NCBI RefSeq assembly: GCF_009935845.1
Contig: NZ_QWEK01000034.1
Location: 1-42,018 of the forward strand
Length of the DNA stretch: 42,018 nucleotides
Direction of reading: 5' to 3'
From: Pseudoflavonifractor sp. 524-17
GTDB taxonomy: Bacteria > Bacillota > Clostridia > Oscillospirales > Oscillospiraceae
The notes beneath the pieces were generated by a model. That model ran no database searches and was not told the origin of the DNA. It worked only from the letters and a program-made list of their open reading frames with translations. Every line of letters begins with the position of its first letter. Within the stretch, counting starts at the first letter, position 1. Shown here in pieces: positions 7,036 through 14,493 of this stretch. The translations under genes were made by a program, and so were the position numbers.

Positions 7036-7071
7036 AGCGGCCTCCGCTACTACAATGTAGCGGAGGCCGCT
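7036..7071 (-). terminator. hairpin terminator downstream of the minus-strand cassette gene
   Basis: A perfect 15-bp GC-rich stem (AGCGGCCTCCGCTAC with its complement) has a 6-base loop and lies five bases beyond the stop of the 7076-7738 gene. On the minus strand an AATTTCAAAATTT tract follows. It sits between two convergent genes and may act on both. Confidence 0.6.
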
Positions 7072-7075
7072 TGGC

Positions 7076-7738
7076 CTATTTGGAGTAAGTAAAGATAAAT
7101 TCATTGCCGGACCAGAAGTCCGGGGTAAATCTAACTTCGATTTCGCTCCAATCGCTGGCAACTTCGTAACCGATGACACCGTTCATTTTCTTCCCTGCGG
7201 CGACAGAACCGTCCAACTGATTTTTGTCGCTACTCATTTCTGCTGACAGGCTCATACTGGTGGAGTAGTCATCCACATAGGCGTCGAAGGACATGATGGA
7301 GCTGACAGAGATATCCTTGCTGGAATTGTTTTCGATCTCAAACTCACATATGATAAATACATTTCCATCTGCTGGGGTCATATAGTTCCCACCCGTGCTC
7401 TCAGAGACATCTACCAGCGTAACAACAATGTCATCCAAGGAGACGGAGTCGCCAACGGTGAAGACCTCGTCCTTCGGCTCAGGCGTCGCTGCGGGCGCGG
7501 TGGTGGCTGCGGCGGACGCTTTAGGGCTATCCTCTTTTGAGACACGCTGTGGTTTGTCTTCGTCATCGCTGCCGCCAAAGACCGCCGCGATAACAATGAA
7601 GATTCCGAGGATCAGAAGGATAACCCCCAGCGCCTTATGCTTCTTTTGTTTCGCCCCGCACGATGGACATATGTTCGCTGTCTTCGGGATCTCCTTGCCG
7701 CATGATTTGCAAGTGACCATCCTGGTTTTAACTGCCAC
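7076..7738 (-). CDS. zinc-ribbon, single-membrane-span protein with DUF4352-like outer domain
   Basis: The 220-residue product has an N-terminal zinc ribbon (C10, C13, C24, C27; CKSCG...CPSCG). One membrane span follows at about 36-54, then a Ser/Ala/Thr/Pro linker and an extracytoplasmic beta domain of DUF4352 (telokin-like) type with VGDSVSLDDIVVTLVDV and FIICEFEIEN. Its function is unknown; surface proteins of this design are common in Clostridia. It is on the strand opposite to the tail operon, between chaperone and tape measure, with its own promoter and terminator. This is the layout of a phage moron. A role in lysogenic conversion or superinfection exclusion is only inference. GTG 7738 follows AAGGAGGAGG. 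Confidence 0.8.
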   Translation of the reverse strand: MAVKTRMVTCKSCGKEIPKTANICPSCGAKQKKHKALGVILLILGIFIVIAAVFGGSDDEDKPQRVSKEDSPKASAAATTAPAATPEPKDEVFTVGDSVSLDDIVVTLVDVSESTGGNYMTPADGNVFIICEFEIENNSSKDISVSSIMSFDAYVDDYSTSMSLSAEMSSDKNQLDGSVAAGKKMNGVIGYEVASDWSEIEVRFTPDFWSGNEFIFTYSK

Positions 7739-7752
7739 GATAAATTCCTCCT

Positions 7753-7822
7753 CCTTAATACTATGGACATCCTTAATACTATGGACATAATGTTAACATA
7801 TTGTTCATAGTTTGTCCATAGT
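7753..7822 (-). promoter_or_regulatory. promoter/operator with four copies of a 10-bp motif
   Basis: The motif ACTATGGACA occurs at 7760-7769 and 7778-7787 inside a perfect 18-base tandem repeat (7753-7770 and 7771-7788). Its reverse complement occurs at 7802-7811 (one change) and 7813-7822. On the minus strand TGGACA, a 17-base spacer and TAACAT form a plausible promoter overlapped by these copies. This looks like binding sites of a dimeric repressor or activator of the zinc-ribbon gene. Confidence 0.55.
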
Positions 7823-7946
7823 TAAACGCCAAATATCACCAAAATATTTTATAAAGTCATCTTTAATATGCTGCGGGCCATCTTTGAGGGCGTACTCAGA
7901 CGCTGGCAGGCCCAGGCGGTCCCGCCAAGAGAGGAGGCCGTCACCA

Positions 7947-8102
7947 ATGAAGCTCTTTGAGATGACCATCCGGGAGGACGGCATTACCATCCGCCGGGAG
8001 ACGGAGGAACGGCTCACCGGGGAGCAGAAATTCTACCTGCGTATGGCCCTCATCGGCGTCACGGCGTTTCTTGGATTCTTTGGGATGATAATCCTGCGCT
8101 GA
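7947..8102 (+). CDS. small single-span membrane protein, unknown
   Basis: A 51-residue protein has a charged N-terminal half (REDGITIRRETEERLTGEQ) and a C-terminal hydrophobic helix (LIGVTAFLGFFGMIIL). ATG 7947 has GAGAGGAGG as ribosome site. A 30-codon frame from ATG 7868 overlaps its start and could be a leader. It belongs to the accessory cassette and is not a recognised phage tail gene. The topology suggests a membrane anchor with a cytoplasmic N-terminus; a holin role is unlikely with one span and this position. Confidence 0.5.
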   Translation: MKLFEMTIREDGITIRRETEERLTGEQKFYLRMALIGVTAFLGFFGMIILR

Positions 8103-8123
8103 CGGCAGGAACGGAGAAATACC

Positions 8124-8152
8124 TTGCAATCATCCGGACTCTGCGGTATAAT
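8124..8152 (+). promoter_or_regulatory. sigma-A type promoter inside the accessory cassette
   Basis: TTGCAA (8124-8129), a 17-base spacer and a perfect TATAAT (8147-8152) lie 32 bases before the ATG of the 8185-8331 gene. A promoter here lets this small gene be expressed apart from the late operon. Confidence 0.65.
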
Positions 8153-8184
8153 AAAGTTAGAATATGAAAGGAGGGTGTAAGCTC

Positions 8185-8331
8185 ATGGGAATGACTGATT
8201 TGCAGTTCAAAAGCTATTTGAAAGGCATCCTTCGGTGGCTGGACGAGGCAAAGAACCAGGAGACGAAAGAGCAGGTCCTGGCGGCGCTGGAAAAGCTGGA
8301 AAAAGACCTGCGCGAGGACTTGCAGGGTTAA
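8185..8331 (+). CDS. 48-residue helical protein, unknown
   Basis: ATG 8185 is preceded by GAAAGGAGGGTG, one of the strongest ribosome sites in the phage region. The product is a two-helix, highly charged protein (AKNQETKEQVLAALEKLEKD). No family is recognised. Its own promoter at 8124-8152 and the terminator right after it at 8349-8390 make it an autonomous unit. Small helical proteins just before the tape measure are seen in other Clostridia phages, but I cannot assign a role. Confidence 0.55.
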   Translation: MGMTDLQFKSYLKGILRWLDEAKNQETKEQVLAALEKLEKDLREDLQG

Positions 8332-8347
8332 CTAACAACCAAATCAA

Positions 8348-8372
8348 TCAAAATTCCCGCTATCTCTATGAG
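8348..8372. repeat. right arm of the 25-bp inverted repeat
   Basis: Its reverse complement matches 7004-7028 at 23 of 25 bases. This arm also forms the left half and loop of the terminator hairpin at 8349-8390. Confidence 0.7.
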
Positions 8373-8390
8373 GTGGCGGGAATTTTTGTT
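8349..8390 (+). terminator. rho-independent terminator before the tape measure gene
   Basis: The stem AAAATTCCCGC pairs with GCGGGAATTTT across a 14-base loop and is followed by T-rich sequence. It closes the small-gene transcript. Late-operon transcription would have to read through it to reach the tape measure gene. Confidence 0.7.
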
Positions 8391-8414
8391 TGAAAATGGA
8401 AGTTGGTGATACAT

Positions 8415-11400
8415 ATGGCAGGCGGCTACGATGGGTCTGTCCGAATTAAAGCCGATTTGAATCACAGAGGCTTTGACCGCGGGCTATTGTCCATGACAAA
8501 CTCTCTAAAAAAATTTGGGAATACGCTTACCAAAATTGCGGGACTTGTTGGGGTTGCGTTTGGGGCTGCAGCCCTTATCAATTTTGGGAAAGAGGCAATT
8601 AAAGCTGCGTCTGCCCTAAATGATGCGTGGATGGGGCTTGAGAGCATTGTAACAGCACAGGGAAAGAGTTTCAGCGAAGCAAAATCGTTTATTAACGACT
8701 ATATATCTGACGGTTTAGTCCCACTTGAAAATGCTGTAACAGCTTACAAAAACCTAGCCGCAAGAGGTTACAGCTCAGATCAGATTGAAAAGACGATGGT
8801 TGCATTAAAAGATGCAGCGGCATTTGGCCGTCAAGCAAGCTATTCTCTTGGGGATGCAGTATCCTCTGCAACAGAAGGTCTGAAGAACGAAAATAGTATT
8901 TTAGTGGATAATGCAGGCGTTACCAAGAACGTGGCAAAGATGTGGGATGACTATGCAAAGAGTATTGGAACCACTGCCAACAATCTGACGAAAGACCAAA
9001 AAATTCAGGCGGAAGTAAATGGAATTCTGGAGGAAACCCGTTTTCAGACCGGCGACGCCGCAAAGCTGGTTACCACCTATTCGGGACAAATTGCACTTCT
9101 TGGGTTCAATTTTCAAAAATTAAAAGTAGAAGTTGGAAATGCTTTGATTCCAATCGCGCAGGCAGTACTTCCCGGAATTAACGCAATTATTGCCGGGCTC
9201 ACAAAATTGGCCGGCGTCTTTTCAAAAGTGACAGCGCTTCTGTTTGGTAAATCTGCAAACGTAAAAGAGACAGGCGGAATCGCGGCGTCGGCCTCTTCCG
9301 CCTCCGGTGCAACGGATGAATTGGCGGATTCTCTTGGCGGCGCGGGGGACGCGGCGAAAAAGGCCGGGAAAGACATGAAGAGCGTCACAGCGCCCTTTGA
9401 TGAGTTTAATATCCTGGCGGACAATACGGCCAGCAGTCTGGAGGACGCCGCCGCTGGAATGGGCACCAGCGTCCCAGAGATGGAGATTCCATCTTATGAA
9501 TCTGAGATCGAGGAAGCAGACCAATTAGGAGAGGCTTTTTCTTCTCTGGGAGAGCTGTTTGTCAAAACGTTAGACGATATTCTGGCCGCAATGCCTGGAT
9601 TTCGGGAAAATCTGTTAGGATTTGCAGACAGTTTCAACGAGTTTAACCAAAAATTATATGACGCATTCACCTTCCCGGGGCTGAAAGACCGTGTGCAGCA
9701 ACTTGGCGTTGAACTGGCAAAAGCATTCAACGATCTGGTTGTTGCAATAGACTGGGAGCTCTGGGGCAAGAAATTGGGTGCAGGTCTTAACCTGGGGCTT
9801 CAATTTCTGGTAAATCTTCTGTACACATTTGACTGGATTGGATTTGGGAATAAGCTGGCAGAATTTATCAACGGTGCGGTCTCTGAAATAGATTGGGCTG
9901 CCGTCGGACAGCTTCTTTTTCTAAAATTTAAGCTGGCTCTTGAAATCATGTCTGGGCTGATCCTAAACCTGGATATGGCGCAGTTGGGTCAGGCTGCAAG
10001 CAATATCATAATTGGTTTCTTCAATTCCATGGAGGAAACTATCAGAAAAATAGACTGGTATAAAATCGGTGCTCAAATAGCAGAATTCCTGAACAATATT
10101 GACTGGGCTGGTGTGATAAGTGCCGTTGCAGGCGCGATAAAGGAGGCAGTTCCAGCTATTTTAGAGGCGATTAGTGGGTTTATTGCAAATGCTGACCCGG
10201 ATACCCTGCTGGTAGCCGCGGCATTTCTTGCCTCCAAGCTGTTAGGCGGACTCATTACAAAAGTGCTCCTTCCGCTTGGCAAGGAGATTGTAAGTAAATT
10301 GATTGGAAATCTTGTGTCAGAGATTTCCGGCTCTGGAATTGGCGCGTTTCTATCAAAAATAGGCGGTGTGATCGCCAAAATTGCTCCCGTTTTTGGCGGG
10401 ATTGCAACACTGATAAGCGGAATAGTCCTTGCGGTCACCAATTTTTTCAGCATGCTTGCAGGCGGCTTTGATTGGCTGAAAGAGATCCTGATGATTGTAG
10501 GAGCTGCTTTTGCTGCGGTAGGCGCGGTTATTCTCGGCGCTCCGGCTTTAGTGGCGGCAGCGGTTGCTGGGATTGTAGCGGCAGTTATGACGGCTATCGT
10601 AGTCATTAAAGAGAATTGGGATGCGATTGCAAAGTTTTTTAGTCAGTTATGGGAGAACATAAAAAATTGGGCAATCGATACATGGAACGGGATCCGGGAC
10701 TATTGGAGCGGCGTAGGCGAGTGGTGGAATGAAAACGTAATTCAACCCGTTACACAGTTCTTTTCCGATATGTGGAACGCAATCACTCAGTTTGCTTCTG
10801 ACACGTGGGCTGGGATTCAGGATGTTTGGAGTGCTGTTTCTACATGGTTTAGCGAGACGATCATTGAACCATTGAAAACCTTTTTCTCAGATTTTTGGGA
10901 AAATATTAAGCAGTTTGCCTCCGACGCATGGACGAATATTCAAACGGTTTGGAGTGTAGTATGCAGTTGGTTTAATGAAAATATCATTGAGCCAGTTAAA
11001 AAGTTTTTCTCCGATATGTGGGAAAATGTAAAGCAGCTCGCCTCAGACGCTTGGGCAGGAATTCAGCAGATATGGTCTGTTGTAACCGGCTGGTTTGACA
11101 CAAATATTATTAAGCCAGTGACGGGTTTTTTCAGCGGAATGTGGAACGGAATCAAAGACGGTGCTTCTGCGCTGTGGAGCAATATTGTATCCGTTTGGCA
11201 GAGCGCGGGAGAGTGGTTCCGCGCCCATGTTGCTGAGCCGATTGGGAATGCGTTTGAAGCGGCAGGAAACTTCATAAAGGGGATTTTTAACGGAGTAATC
11301 GGCGGAGTTGAGTGGCTGATCAACAGTGCAATACGTGGTGTTAACTGGTTAATTTCTCAGCTGAATAAAATCAGCTTTAACGTTCCGGATTGGGTGCCGG

Positions 11401-11723
11401 GCATCGGCGGAAAAGATTTTGGATTCAATATCCGTCCGGTTTCTGAGGTAAGTCTCCCCCGTCTTGCCAACGGAGCGGTAATCCCCCCGAACCAGCAGTT
11501 TGCCGCGATTTTGGGTGACCAGCGCAGCGGGAAGAACATTGAGGCCCCCATTGCTCTGATTCGCCAGGCGGTGACAGAGGGTATACAGGCAGCAGGGGGG
11601 TCAGGCAGCAACCAGCCTATCCAGGTCAATGTCATACTTGAGAGAAAGGTGTTGGCCACGGCAATAGTAAATGAGATCAATCGGATGACACGCTCGGGAG
11701 GGCGGTCCCCTCTCTTGATGTAA
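8415..11723 (+). CDS. phage tail tape measure protein
   Basis: The 1102-residue product sets tail length and is threaded through the tube. It begins with VRIKADLNHRGFDRGL and a KFGNTLTKIAGLVGVAFGAAALINF segment typical of tape measure N-termini. A TP901-like core (YISDGLVPLENAVTAYKNLAARGY) follows, then several hydrophobic helices at about 550-740. Five Trp-rich 41-residue repeats cover about 741-945. The C-terminus contains FNVPDWVPGIGG and LANGAVIPPNQQFAAILGDQ, a usual end for these proteins. ATG 8415 is chosen over GTG 8403; the ribosome site is weak. The gene is markedly AT-richer than its neighbours. Confidence 0.93.
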   Translation: MAGGYDGSVRIKADLNHRGFDRGLLSMTNSLKKFGNTLTKIAGLVGVAFGAAALINFGKEAIKAASALNDAWMGLESIVTAQGKSFSEAKSFINDYISDGLVPLENAVTAYKNLAARGYSSDQIEKTMVALKDAAAFGRQASYSLGDAVSSATEGLKNENSILVDNAGVTKNVAKMWDDYAKSIGTTANNLTKDQKIQAEVNGILEETRFQTGDAAKLVTTYSGQIALLGFNFQKLKVEVGNALIPIAQAVLPGINAIIAGLTKLAGVFSKVTALLFGKSANVKETGGIAASASSASGATDELADSLGGAGDAAKKAGKDMKSVTAPFDEFNILADNTASSLEDAAAGMGTSVPEMEIPSYESEIEEADQLGEAFSSLGELFVKTLDDILAAMPGFRENLLGFADSFNEFNQKLYDAFTFPGLKDRVQQLGVELAKAFNDLVVAIDWELWGKKLGAGLNLGLQFLVNLLYTFDWIGFGNKLAEFINGAVSEIDWAAVGQLLFLKFKLALEIMSGLILNLDMAQLGQAASNIIIGFFNSMEETIRKIDWYKIGAQIAEFLNNIDWAGVISAVAGAIKEAVPAILEAISGFIANADPDTLLVAAAFLASKLLGGLITKVLLPLGKEIVSKLIGNLVSEISGSGIGAFLSKIGGVIAKIAPVFGGIATLISGIVLAVTNFFSMLAGGFDWLKEILMIVGAAFAAVGAVILGAPALVAAAVAGIVAAVMTAIVVIKENWDAIAKFFSQLWENIKNWAIDTWNGIRDYWSGVGEWWNENVIQPVTQFFSDMWNAITQFASDTWAGIQDVWSAVSTWFSETIIEPLKTFFSDFWENIKQFASDAWTNIQTVWSVVCSWFNENIIEPVKKFFSDMWENVKQLASDAWAGIQQIWSVVTGWFDTNIIKPVTGFFSGMWNGIKDGASALWSNIVSVWQSAGEWFRAHVAEPIGNAFEAAGNFIKGIFNGVIGGVEWLINSAIRGVNWLISQLNKISFNVPDWVPGIGGKDFGFNIRPVSEVSLPRLANGAVIPPNQQFAAILGDQRSGKNIEAPIALIRQAVTEGIQAAGGSGSNQPIQVNVILERKVLATAIVNEINRMTRSGGRSPLLM
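10635..11249 (+). repeat. five tandem 123-bp (41-residue) repeats in the tape measure gene
   Basis: Each unit begins FFS..W and contains a second and third Trp helix before an I..P turn, for example FFSDMWENVKQLASDAW. All five units are exactly 41 codons and in frame. The first and last are the most diverged. Confidence 0.85.
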
Positions 11724-11732
11724 GGAGGCGCG

Positions 11733-12098
11733 ATGAAAGACATACTGGTACTGGAGGGCGGTGTAAACGTCACCCCTTATATCAAGTCCCAGGGCTATAC
11801 CTGGACTAGGAACACACTACACAGCGATAAAACGACCCGTGTAAAAACGGGAAACGCCAGGGTTGTGAAGATAACTGATAAGCTGACGCTCTCATTTGAG
11901 CTTGGAGAGACCCCTGTTGAAGAGCTTAGGCGGTTCAATGCTGTTTTGAAAAAACAGACATTCCGCGCAACTCATTACGGGATTGATGGTCAAAAAAATT
12001 TGGAGTTCTACTGTTCTTCCTTTACTGCTGGAGCCCGCGTCATTACAGAAGACCAGGAGGTGTGGGAGAGCGCATCCTTTACCATAATTGAGGTGTAA
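11733..12098 (+). CDS. conserved phage distal tail protein, unidentified family
   Basis: A 121-residue beta-rich protein follows the tape measure by nine bases and precedes a baseplate-type gene by three. Its ending, WESASFTIIEV, and its size resemble small distal-tail proteins of Firmicutes siphophages (DUF6711-like architecture), but the family is not certain. The ribosome site is TAAGGAGG, overlapping the tape measure stop. No catalytic or membrane features are visible. It is probably a structural part of the tail tip. Confidence 0.65.
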   Translation: MKDILVLEGGVNVTPYIKSQGYTWTRNTLHSDKTTRVKTGNARVVKITDKLTLSFELGETPVEELRRFNAVLKKQTFRATHYGIDGQKNLEFYCSSFTAGARVITEDQEVWESASFTIIEV

Positions 12099-12101
12099 AT
12101 A

Positions 12102-12782
12102 ATGGCCCAGACCACGAGTGAACTTTGGAAGGAGCTCATCCGGGAGCAGAACACGCAGCGGGAGTACGCCTTTGACATCAACAATGTGTGGTGCGGCCCG
12201 GAGGCAGAGGCAAGCCATTCTGTGGACTACAGCCTGTTTGAATCCTTTGGCATCGGCAACGCCATGTCAGCCACCTTGTCTTTGGAGCTGTACGCGGACG
12301 AGATCCCCCGGGGCGCGGTAATCAAGCGGTATGTCCGGCTGGTAAACGGCGCACGGTCCTCTGAGTGGCTTCCCAAAGGGGTGTTTTTCGTCAACCGGCG
12401 GATTAACGAGGACGGCTGCTGGACCCTCGAGGCATACGACGCCATGTTAAAGGCGGACATCACCTGGACGCCCCGGAAGGGTTTCGCCTTCCCCTGCACA
12501 ATGGAGGCCGCGGCCCGGGATATCGCCGCCGGAATGGAGGTGGAGCTGGACGAACGCAATGTCTACCTGCCTTACACCATGAGTGCCTATCCGGAGGGGG
12601 AGTACATGCGCCGGGACGCGCTGCGGGATATCGCCGCCGCCCACGGAGGGAACTGGTTTATGAGCGACGCCGGGAAGCTCCGTCTGGTTCCCTTGCTTTC
12701 CTTTCCGGCGGAGGGGAATTATCTGGTGACGGAGCACGGGGACGCGATTTTGTTTGGGGGGGTGCGGATCCTTGCCTGTTGA
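12102..12782 (+). CDS. phage baseplate/tail-tip protein, 3'-truncated by the IS element
   Basis: The 226-residue remnant resembles the N-terminal part of phage tail-tip hub proteins. It has a FDINNVWCGPEAEASHSVDYSLFESFGIGNAMSA type opening, a GVFFVNRR.NEDGCWTLEAYDAM core and a SDAGKLRLVPL strand. The family is normally much longer. The phage sequence stops at 12778. The stop codon TGA (12780-12782) is supplied by the TTGA at the end of the inserted IS200/IS605 element. The missing 3' part is not found on the other side of the element. All later phage genes (host recognition, lysis) are absent. Confidence 0.75.
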   Translation: MAQTTSELWKELIREQNTQREYAFDINNVWCGPEAEASHSVDYSLFESFGIGNAMSATLSLELYADEIPRGAVIKRYVRLVNGARSSEWLPKGVFFVNRRINEDGCWTLEAYDAMLKADITWTPRKGFAFPCTMEAAARDIAAGMEVELDERNVYLPYTMSAYPEGEYMRRDALRDIAAAHGGNWFMSDAGKLRLVPLLSFPAEGNYLVTEHGDAILFGGVRILAC

Positions 12783-12905
12783 CACTGCCCCCGGCTAAAG
12801 CCGGGGGATTCTCGGCTCAACCATCACAGCCTGCACCAGCGAGGTCTTACACGATGTCCCCGAGCGTATAGGTTCGGACGTGTCCCGCCCTACCGTATGT
12901 ATCAG
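12779..12905 (-). ncRNA. candidate TnpB omegaRNA 3' region and right end
   Basis: In IS200/IS605 elements the guide (omega/re) RNA covers the 3' end of tnpB and the right end, with the guide taken from flanking DNA. Here 127 non-coding bases follow the tnpB stop. They contain several short inverted repeats and end in the perfect 9-bp hairpin at 12788-12807. The guide would start right after TCAA, with CAGGCAAGG, antisense to the interrupted tail gene. The 5' limit inside tnpB is not determined. Confidence 0.5.
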
Positions 12906-14018
12906 CTACGCCAACAGGCGCAAGCCTTTCTTTAAGATATTCTTTGCCGCGTTTATGTCCCTGTCGTGGGCAACGCCGCAGACCGGGCAAGTCCATTTCC
13001 GGACAGACAAGTCTTTCGTACCGGCCCACTGAGCGCCGCAAGCGGAACAGAGCTGAGAGGACGGGAAGAATCGGTCTGCCGTGACCACCTGTTTCCCGTA
13101 CCACGCCGCCTTGTACTCCAACTGCCGCCGGAACTCGCCCCAGGAAGCGTCGGAGATAGACCGGGCTAAGCTGTGGTTTTTCACCATATTGGACGGTGCT
13201 AAATCTTCCAACGCTATCACATCGTATTGCCGCACAAATTCGGTAGACAATTTGTGCAGCATATCAGCCCGCTGGTTCGCAACGCGTTCATGCAGCCGGG
13301 CCACCTTGATTCTCGCCTTTTCCCGGCGATTGCTGCCCTTTGATTTTCGGGAGAGCTGCCGTTGAAGTTTCGCAAGTTTCTTTTGGTTTTTGGTTAGGTA
13401 TTTATGGTTTGGATACTCCGTGCCGTCGGAGGTGATGGCAAACGCTTTCAGGCCCATATCAAGGCCGACAGCCGCCCCAGTAGAGGGCAGTGGCTCTATT
13501 TCAACATCGGTACAGCACAAAGCGACAAAGTATTTCCCGCTGGGGTTCTGGCTGACTGTTGCGGACAGAATACGGCCTTTCACTGCCTTGCTGACCCGGC
13601 ACTTGACGAGACCGAGTTTCGGGAGCTGCACCGTTTTATCCAGCACCCTAATATTTGTACCGATGCACTTGCTTTTATATCTCCTCCGGTGGTCATGCTT
13701 GCTCTTGAACCGGGGATAGCCTGGCTTCTGGCCTTGCTTCACCCGCCGGAAGAAGTTCTGGTAGGCGGTGTCCAAATCACGCAGGGAGGATTGCAGAGCG
13801 GTTGCGTCTACCTCTTTCAACCACGGAAGGACTTTTTTCAGCTGTGTCATATCCCCGGAACAGGCGTTGTAGTTCATCGTTTTCCCGTCTCGTTCGTACG
13901 CTTCCTTCCGCAAGGCAAGGTAGTGGTTCCAGACGAACCGGCAGCAGCCAAAAGTCCTCTGTATCAGCTGTGTCTGTGTTGTGTTGGGATAGATACGAAA
14001 TTTATAGCTGTATTCCAT
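12906..14018 (-). CDS. tnpB: TnpB RNA-guided endonuclease of IS200/IS605
   Basis: TnpB is the RNA-guided DNA nuclease ancestral to Cas12; it cuts target DNA next to the element's target motif and favours retention of the element. The 370-residue protein has the N-terminal YKFRIYPN domain, a helical middle and a RuvC nuclease with D187 (GLDMGLK), E271 ([10 protein letters not shown]) and D354 ([12 protein letters not shown]). The zinc finger has Cys 324, 327, 344 and 347. All key residues are present and the length is normal. It starts nine bases after the tnpA stop and is probably co-transcribed with it. Confidence 0.95.
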   Translation of the reverse strand: MEYSYKFRIYPNTTQTQLIQRTFGCCRFVWNHYLALRKEAYERDGKTMNYNACSGDMTQLKKVLPWLKEVDATALQSSLRDLDTAYQNFFRRVKQGQKPGYPRFKSKHDHRRRYKSKCIGTNIRVLDKTVQLPKLGLVKCRVSKAVKGRILSATVSQNPSGKYFVALCCTDVEIEPLPSTGAAVGLDMGLKAFAITSDGTEYPNHKYLTKNQKKLAKLQRQLSRKSKGSNRREKARIKVARLHERVANQRADMLHKLSTEFVRQYDVIALEDLAPSNMVKNHSLARSISDASWGEFRRQLEYKAAWYGKQVVTADRFFPSSQLCSACGAQWAGTKDLSVRKWTCPVCGVAHDRDINAAKNILKKGLRLLA

Positions 14019-14027
14019 CTCAATACC

Positions 14028-14420
14028 TCACACTTTCTTCTGGTTCTCTATGTACTGCTTGATGGCAGACAAAGGAGCGCCCCCGACAGTAGAGACAAAG
14101 TAGGAGTTTGTCCACAGCGATGGAAGTCGAGAGCGAAGCCACCCGTATTCTTGCCTCAAAACACGAGAAGTCCGGCCTTTAAGCAACTTCACCGCCTTGT
14201 GAATGCCAAATTGCGGGTCTACCTCTATGAGCAAATGGATGTGGTCTGGCATGATCTCCATCTCTATGATGTCGATGCGAAACTCGTTGCAAATTTCCTC
14301 TATGAGTTCCTTCAAGCGCACATCAACGCCATTGACCAAGACCTTGCGGCGGTATTTTGGACACCAGACCACATGATATTTGCAGGAGTACACCACATTA
14401 TGATTGTTTTTATATTTCAT
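14028..14420 (-). CDS. tnpA: TnpA Y1 HUH transposase of IS200/IS605
   Basis: This 130-residue single-strand transposase cuts and joins the element ends through a tyrosine. The HUH motif is H60-I-H62 (PDHIHLLIE) and the catalytic Tyr is Y123 in IKQYIENQ near the C-terminus. The N-terminus VVYSCKYHVVWCPKYRR is typical. Full length and intact motifs suggest activity. A TATAAT promoter lies just upstream. Confidence 0.95.
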   Translation of the reverse strand: MKYKNNHNVVYSCKYHVVWCPKYRRKVLVNGVDVRLKELIEEICNEFRIDIIEMEIMPDHIHLLIEVDPQFGIHKAVKLLKGRTSRVLRQEYGWLRSRLPSLWTNSYFVSTVGGAPLSAIKQYIENQKKV

Positions 14421-14426
14421 GAGAAC

Positions 14427-14455
14427 ATTATACCACTCAAAGAAAACTAACTCAA
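14427..14455 (-). promoter_or_regulatory. tnpA promoter
   Basis: On the minus strand TTGAGT, a 17-base spacer and a perfect TATAAT end seven bases before the tnpA ATG. The very short distance to the start suggests little leader sequence and weak translation, as is common for transposases. Confidence 0.6.
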
Positions 14456-14493
14456 TCCCTCGTAGTTCTAAATACGGGGGAACAAGGTGTGGC

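Noticed and set aside
7741-7830. LexA/SOS box in the cassette promoter
   Set aside because: GAAC and GTT are present but with five bases between them and no C at the end; the repeated ACTATGGACA motif explains the region better.
12755-12782. FGGVRIL at the end of the tail gene as the missing continuation of the NimA-like gene
   Set aside because: The NimA-like gene is on the other strand, and the tail-gene reading frame is continuous and phage-like up to the IS end; the similarity is chance.
13404-14450. 348-codon plus-strand open frame
   Set aside because: It is antisense to tnpB and tnpA, whose catalytic motifs are complete; it is a composition shadow.
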